64,000 nucleotides of DNA from Sambucus nigra. Lineage: Eukaryota; Streptophyta; Magnoliopsida; Dipsacales; Adoxaceae. A program made the translations under genes and the position numbers. Location of the stretch: NCBI GenBank assembly GCA_949130495.1, contig OX422207.1:706400456-706464455 (forward strand), given 5' to 3'. Shown one piece after another: positions 59,131 through 64,000 of this stretch. Numbering within the stretch: the first letter of the stretch is position 1; each line of letters begins with the position of its first letter. A model generated the notes under the pieces. The model saw only the letters and a program-made list of their open reading frames with translations. It was not told the origin of the DNA and ran no database searches.

Positions 59131-61378
59131 GTTGGCACTTTCTTCTTCAACCTCCTGCACCAAAGTTACCAAAATGCATAAGCAAATGTACTTCTTTTTC
59201 TTCTTCCTTAGGAAAATGGGAAATGATAATAGAATAAGTATACATACCTCAGATCTGACAGGCGAGGGGGTAGGAGATAATTGCACCTCAGGAGTTTGTC
59301 TCCTCTGGGACATGGTACCCAGAGTTTTCTTCCTCGTTCCTGATGCACTAGGGCCACTACCTCGAAGAAGCTTTGAAGTCTTTCTCCTCTTCGTTGTGGG
59401 ATCGGTGGGATCAATTTGGATGGTGGGGAAGGTTCCCGGTGGAGGAAGAACTAGAACACACCGTTGGAACTCAACGTCTATGCATGCCACCTCAGCTTGA
59501 ACTTTCCTTCTCAACTCCTCAACTCTCTCCGCAGTCATAGGAGGAGGAACGGGGGAAATGGGGACTGCCTCCTTGGGAGCTTGAGATTTAGTCTAGGACT
59601 TGGACTTGGAAGAAGTCCCGCTCTTTGCCTTCTGCCCTGAAGGTTCATCAGTAGTAGCTTTGGTCAAAGGGTCAGCTTTCTTAGAGGTAGCATCACTCTT
59701 GCGTTTGGGCGTAGTAGTGGGAATCATGGAACAAAGGGGAGGAAGCTCAGTGGGACATTCCTTAGGGGTCTTGCTCATAGGGAACTCAACCCCAAGGATG
59801 GAGTTGCCCTTTAAACCCATCTCCAATATCAGCCACTTGTTTCTGCCAGTATCATGTAGCGAACAGAGAGGACACATCCCCTTGCCTTTTGTTACTAGGA
59901 ATAGTTACTCGCCTAGCCATTGCAAAACTTATTCCCCATGCAGCAGTGGACGAAAATAGGGAGCAGGCCTCGCTAAAATAAACCTTGGGGTTTGACGATT
60001 GAAAAACTGGGCGAGGAGCCCCCTGATCAAAACCAAATTGGCGGCTGCATCGATTGGGATTGTAGTGCTCGCTAGTGTATCCCCACCCAGTATAGGAGGG
60101 AAGATACCAAGGGGAGAATAGAATAACCACGGCCAGCGAAGGATCTTCAATATCTGTGCCTACCTCCACTAACTTGGCCTCATGTTGGAAAAAGTCATAG
60201 TTGTGAACAAAGATATCCTCTTCGTAGGGTCTCATAACAAAGTCCTCAAAACGATCAATCACAGGGATCAACTCCTTTCGATTCAGCTTCTTATGATAAA
60301 TATAGGAGCGCGGGGGCAGACTTCTTTCCCCAGAAGGAGGACGGTTCATCTTAGCCGCTATAACAGGAAAACGAACATAGAGGAAGCTCGTCAAAAGGAC
60401 ATAGTTGGAAAAATTTGCCAAGTTATAATGAACAAGTGATTGTTCCATGTTGAAGAGGGTCCTATCGAGCCATGTATACAGAGATCCCAAGGCGATTGTA
60501 GCCAGGGAAAGCTTGGTACCTCAGGCCAAATGAAGGGATATATTGATAAGATCCCTTCGGGGCTGATTATTGGGTTTTCCCGATAAAAGGAAATGAGAAA
60601 GAATGACAAGGATATAAGTAAGAAGTTCCAGCAATGTACCTTGACCAGGGTCACCCACAAAAGAACTACCTTCAGCAGAATCTTTGAAGAAATAATTGAT
60701 AAGTGGGGAGAAAGTGGCCTTATTCGATGAACCAGTGCAGCTTCGACATATTCGGTCCAGCTCCAAATGATCAGCAGTCTCTTGGGCATCCAGAGCCTTA
60801 TCAGTATAAGGCTCGTGGCCTGTCTCTTCAAGGCCCAAGAGGTCACACACATCTTCTAACGTCACCGTAAACTCACCCCACACAGCGATGAAGGTATGGG
60901 TAGTAACATTCCAGTGAGACACCAGAACAGGAAGGGCAACATTATTCTTGGGCAGAGTGAACTCACCGAACCACTTAGCCCGTTGCAGTCCAATCTTGGT
61001 GAACGTTTCAGCATAAGAGATCTGCATGTGGGAGTTCCACATAGAAAATTGAGCGGTAGAACCCCGGGGCACTTCAAACTCAATGTAGGACGACGGGAAG
61101 TCCCCTCGCTCCAAAAGAAATCAGAGAGTTCCCTCGGGAGGAAGAAAACCCTACTCAGTAGAGGCTTCGTCTTCATCAACCAACAATAGAGGGTCAAACA
61201 TAAAAGAAAAATGGACCCTCTTACATGCACCAGAAAAATCATCACCTTGTCCAAAAATAAGTCATCGATGGTAAAACCTTAGTTGTTCCTGGCGGGCAGT
61301 ATCCAGGGTGGTGGCAGTGGTAGGGGTGGCAGGCAAAACACCGGTGTCATACACAGTGGGGTTTATTGAGGACGCCAT

Positions 61379-62286
61379 GGAAAATAATGACACAGTAATA
61401 GAAAAGCTTTGAGGAAGAAGGGTTTAAGAGAGAGAATGGAGAAACACGATCACAAGTGGTGGTATAGAAGGTAACAGAACAAAGAAGTTAGGAAAGAGGA
61501 ATAACAATGGAGTTCTAGCAATGGAGTTCTCACAGACTTTCTCTCTTTAAAGTGAAATGGAAGCTTGAGGAAGACTAAGCCAAAGTAAGAGAAAAGAAAG
61601 GTTAAGTGTTGGGATATGCACGTTTGAAATTTCCAAGTTCGGCGTTTAGATTTCCCCACCCTCGCACGTGCGCGGCCGCCTATAATCATTTCACATGAAC
61701 ACGTGGCACTTCGGGAAGTACTTTGGCAGTTGAAAAGATAGCACCACGTCATTAATGAAGTGACGCATAGAGAACAGAAAGAGTTTCCTTCTTCAACAAG
61801 TTTAAGTTTTGGCGCCAAAAGATTTTGTCAGGCATATCCATTGAACTTCTAATGAAAGAGATCCCCCAACGGTTCAACAAAGCTACGACATCCCCTCGCC
61901 ACATGTCTCATCATTTTTCAAAAGTAACGAAGCACCACGGGGGAGAATTTCATTTACCAAAAGTCCAAATGAGTATTTAAAAAAGGTTAGTAGGCCTTTC
62001 GGGAGAATTTCAAACATTAGAGCTAGAACAGTTGGGGACCAGCACGAGGAAAAAGCGGCTATGTCCCTTCGCCCAAGTCCCAATGAGAATGGCGCTTTGG
62101 CTTAGGTACATCGGGGAGAATTTTACTTTTTCCCAACGAATATATCGCTACGGTTCTAACGGGAAAGGAGGGATAGAATTTCTTATTCATAGATTGACAA
62201 CTATATCACGCAAAGCAGGTTCATCCGATTGAGAAGTTTCATGCAGACATTTCTTGTTCCAACAAATCTCTCCACGAAGGGTCAAA
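61379..62286. mobile_element. Tat-C region upstream of the antisense gene, up to the 3' LTR
   Basis: No protein motif. In minus sense it is the 5' flank of the PMD gene, so it should hold its promoter; I see purine-rich leader-like sequence at 61380-61450 but no clear TATA box. A repeated block 'cggggagaattt(t/c)a' occurs at 61940, 62000 and 62111. The short purine stretch GAAGGG at about 62275 is a weak PPT candidate. Confidence 0.5.
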
Positions 62287-63274
62287 TGTAGAGGGGTCTT
62301 GAAGGTAATCCTAAGATTAGGGATAATTTCCTAATTGGCAATAGTGTCGGAGATCAAACAACCGAGGCATCTCAAGCGAGGCAGCTTGGCGTGGCAACTC
62401 ATACTTTAGCTTGTTATATTAGTCATATTGTATTTCTATTTATGTTGATTGTAAGCTATAACGGTTGTAATGATGTAACAAGAATAATAATGAGTTTTAG
62501 TGTGAGGTCAAACGGTACTCGCGAGACACCAGGCTTGGCAGGGCCTGGGAGAGATTTCATTCTTTATCAAGTGACCTCGCCGTGGGAACTTTAGAGGGAC
62601 CTGGTTTGGAGGATTGAGAAGTGAGGCACGGTTGGGGCTTGTCTTGACTATCTTAGATACACCTGGTAAAAACACCTAAGGACCCTGATCGTGGAACCTC
62701 GGGCGGAGTAGCTTGGAGTTCCATCGGGAGTTGAATTGTGAACCAAACAACCCTTTACTTAATGTCACATCCACTGGAGGTTATGTCACTAGCCAGCTAA
62801 AAAATGTCAGACCTGCACATGAGTAAACTACCTTGGTATTTGGGGCTGTCAGGCCGTTGGTGATCCACCTCTGCGACAACAGCCCCCTAACACACAGTGG
62901 TTAGGTAAAAGGTATGTCTTGGCATTTAATGTTTATGACGTGGAGACAACTAGTGCATCAGGTATTTAATGTTGTGACATAAAGTATGAGGGATGTCTTT
63001 CATAGTCATAAATGACTGAGTTGCCTCGGGGATGGTGGGGGGACTATTTAAGGACCCCAACCACCTTTGAGGATGGGATGCTCCTTTTGAGAGTCAAGAA
63101 GTTATTGCTAGAGAGAGTTATTACAACCCAGAGGGTTTCACCCACCCACCATTGTCATTTTTATTACGAAGCTTTTAATACGTGACAGAGATTCGTGAGA
63201 GTGTTTTTTTTGGCGTGTTTACCTGCCTGCCAATGTTTATCTAGGGTGCCTACTTCCCTCTTTCTCTAGCTGAG
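62287..63274 (+). repeat. Tat-C 3' LTR, 5' part
   Basis: Starts TGTAGAGGGG. From 62396 it aligns with 49096-49975 of the 5' LTR, with differences at roughly 7-15% of positions in stretches I compared. It breaks off at 63274 after TCTCTAGCTGAG, where the 5' LTR goes on for another ~190 bp; the Chromo-3 LTR is inserted there. Confidence 0.85.
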
Positions 63275-64000
63275 TGTAATACCCCGTACTTTTATGGATA
63301 TTTATTTATGGGATTAATTAAATTAAATGTGTATTAATTGAGAATTAATCTGAATAAAATACTAACGAGGTGTGAGTTGGTATTTGATTATAATGTGTAT
63401 ATATGGCAGTATATGAATATTAGAAATATTGAAATTATCGCAAGATAGAAATACAACAATTTGGGAAATTTTGTTGGGACGCGCGTGACAGTCGCGTCAG
63501 GAACGTAATTATTTTAATTAAAAAGTGAATTTTATTTTCATCAACCTAATGGTCATTTTGAGTGCGCCAACGTGTCCAGAAGGGTCGAAATAGTCAAAAA
63601 ACACTAGCCGGGGGTTTAGTTTGGGTCCCGGGGCATTATTAGGCCATACCGGCAACTAAAAAGGGTATTTTGGTAATTTTGAAATTTGGGGATTTATGAC
63701 CAACGAATTTTGGGAATTAAAAAAAGGGAATTTAATAACCCACTAACCCATTACCAACACTTAAGTGATTAGAGGTCAACGGGAGTTTTAGGAGAAGTTA
63801 GGAGAGGTTACCAAAAGAGAAAACCCTAACCTCCATCTTCAACCTTCAACCTTGGAAGAGAAAGAGAGGGTGCAACCTTCATCATTCAACACCAAATTCA
63901 GAGAATTATCCAACGCAAGTGGTTTAATTTCGTTAATTTCAAGCGAATGCTTCTTCCATGCTTAGAAAATTGATATATTTGCATTGTTTTTGGGAGATTT
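63275..64000 (+). mobile_element. Chromo-3: start of a chromovirus LTR (runs out of the window)
   Basis: Begins TGTAATACCCCG at 63275, the same start as the solo LTR at 19318, and shares with it the block around 63530-63620 (tcaacctaatggtcatttt, ccagaagggtcgaaatagtc). It interrupts the 3' LTR of Tat-C. Whether it is a full element, a solo LTR or truncated cannot be seen. Confidence 0.85.

Larger units (their letters stand above)
57017..61378 (-). pseudogene. Antisense multi-exon gene for a plant mobile domain (PMD) protein in Tat-C
   Basis: Runs opposite to gag-pol. Start ATG at 61378 (MASSINPTVYDTG). The large first exon, to 59248, holds the PMD: WFGEFTLPKNN, HWNVTTHTFIAVWGEFTVTL followed by EDVCDLLGLEETGHEP, and SRQFGFDQGAPRP near its end; these are hallmarks of the PMD/MAIN-MAIL1 family. 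Exons then end in GAG|GT: donor 59247/acceptor 59155 (93 bp, in frame), exon 59154-58846, exon 58704-58655, exon from 58565, an exon ending at 58258, then intron 58257-57527 (731 bp) and a last exon from 57526 (VSRETSPPVLSPIV) to about 57017 with one shift at 57305. Exon 1 carries stops near 61262, 61150 and 60519 and a shift near 61110. PMD proteins act in nuclear silencing and genome stability in Arabidopsis and are often transposon-borne. Coding is decayed but splice signals are well kept. Confidence 0.75.
49085..63274 (+). mobile_element. Tat-C: Tat-lineage Ty3/gypsy element with antisense PMD gene
   Basis: 5' LTR 49085-50169, PBS 50171-50189, gag-pol 50212-56518 on the plus strand, an antisense multi-exon gene 61378-57017, and 3' LTR from 62287, cut at 63274 by the Chromo-3 LTR; the rest of the 3' LTR lies outside the window. 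The second RNase H and the PBS place it in the Tat lineage. Stops and shifts in all gag-pol domains show that it is no longer autonomous. The target duplication cannot be checked because the right end is outside. Confidence 0.85.

Noticed and set aside
1..64000. Host protein-coding genes
   Set aside because: Every recognisable protein segment belongs to a retrotransposon or to an antisense passenger gene within one; I found no exon set outside them.

Overview
The window is plant nuclear heterochromatin made almost entirely of LTR retrotransposons. I see no host gene, rRNA or tRNA gene and no bacterial-type feature. The evidence for a flowering plant is Ty1/copia elements with Sirevirus features, Ty3/gypsy elements of the Tat lineage (initiator PBS, a second RNase H, antisense passenger genes), and LTRs of the chromovirus/Tekay type that start TGTAATACCCC. 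I cannot name the species.

Layout. (1) 1-5744: Chromo-1, a decayed chromovirus 3' end, a polypurine tract, a 3.26-kb LTR, then a tRNA-Met primer-binding site and leader. This PPT-LTR-PBS order marks a junction LTR shared by two element units. (2) 5745-39053: Tat-A, an old Tat gag-pol split into three pieces (5745-8599, 18412-19317, 34867-39053) by nested insertions, with an antisense coiled-coil gene remnant at its 3' end. (3) 8600-18406: Copia-1, a complete but dead Sirevirus-like element on the minus strand, inserted inside the catalytic YxDD codons of the Tat-A reverse transcriptase (TSD tacat). (4) 19318-34861: Chromo-2, a solo LTR in Tat-A (TSD cctat), itself interrupted at 21484-33853 by Copia-2 (TSD gtatt). 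Copia-2 is a young element with one uninterrupted 1813-residue polyprotein and nearly identical 3.19-kb LTRs. (5) 39054-47596: Tat-B, a minus-strand LTR element with Tat-type PBS but no gag-pol; its LTRs carry long arrays of a hairpin-forming ~58-bp repeat. (6) 47597-49084: unassigned non-coding DNA with a TATA box and three ~110-bp repeats. (7) 49085-63274: Tat-C, a Tat element with decayed gag-pol on the plus strand and, between pol and the 3' LTR, a multi-exon antisense gene encoding a plant mobile domain (PMD) protein. Its largest visible intron holds 12 copies of the repeat found in Tat-B LTRs. (8) 63275-64000: Chromo-3, the start of another chromovirus LTR inserted in the 3' LTR of Tat-C and running out of the window.

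Order of events read from the nesting: Tat-A inserted first; Copia-1 and Chromo-2 inserted into Tat-A; Copia-2 inserted into Chromo-2 last. Only Copia-2 looks able to make its proteins. The part most worth following up is the antisense, intron-containing passenger genes of the Tat elements and the hairpin repeat they share with the Tat-B LTR.
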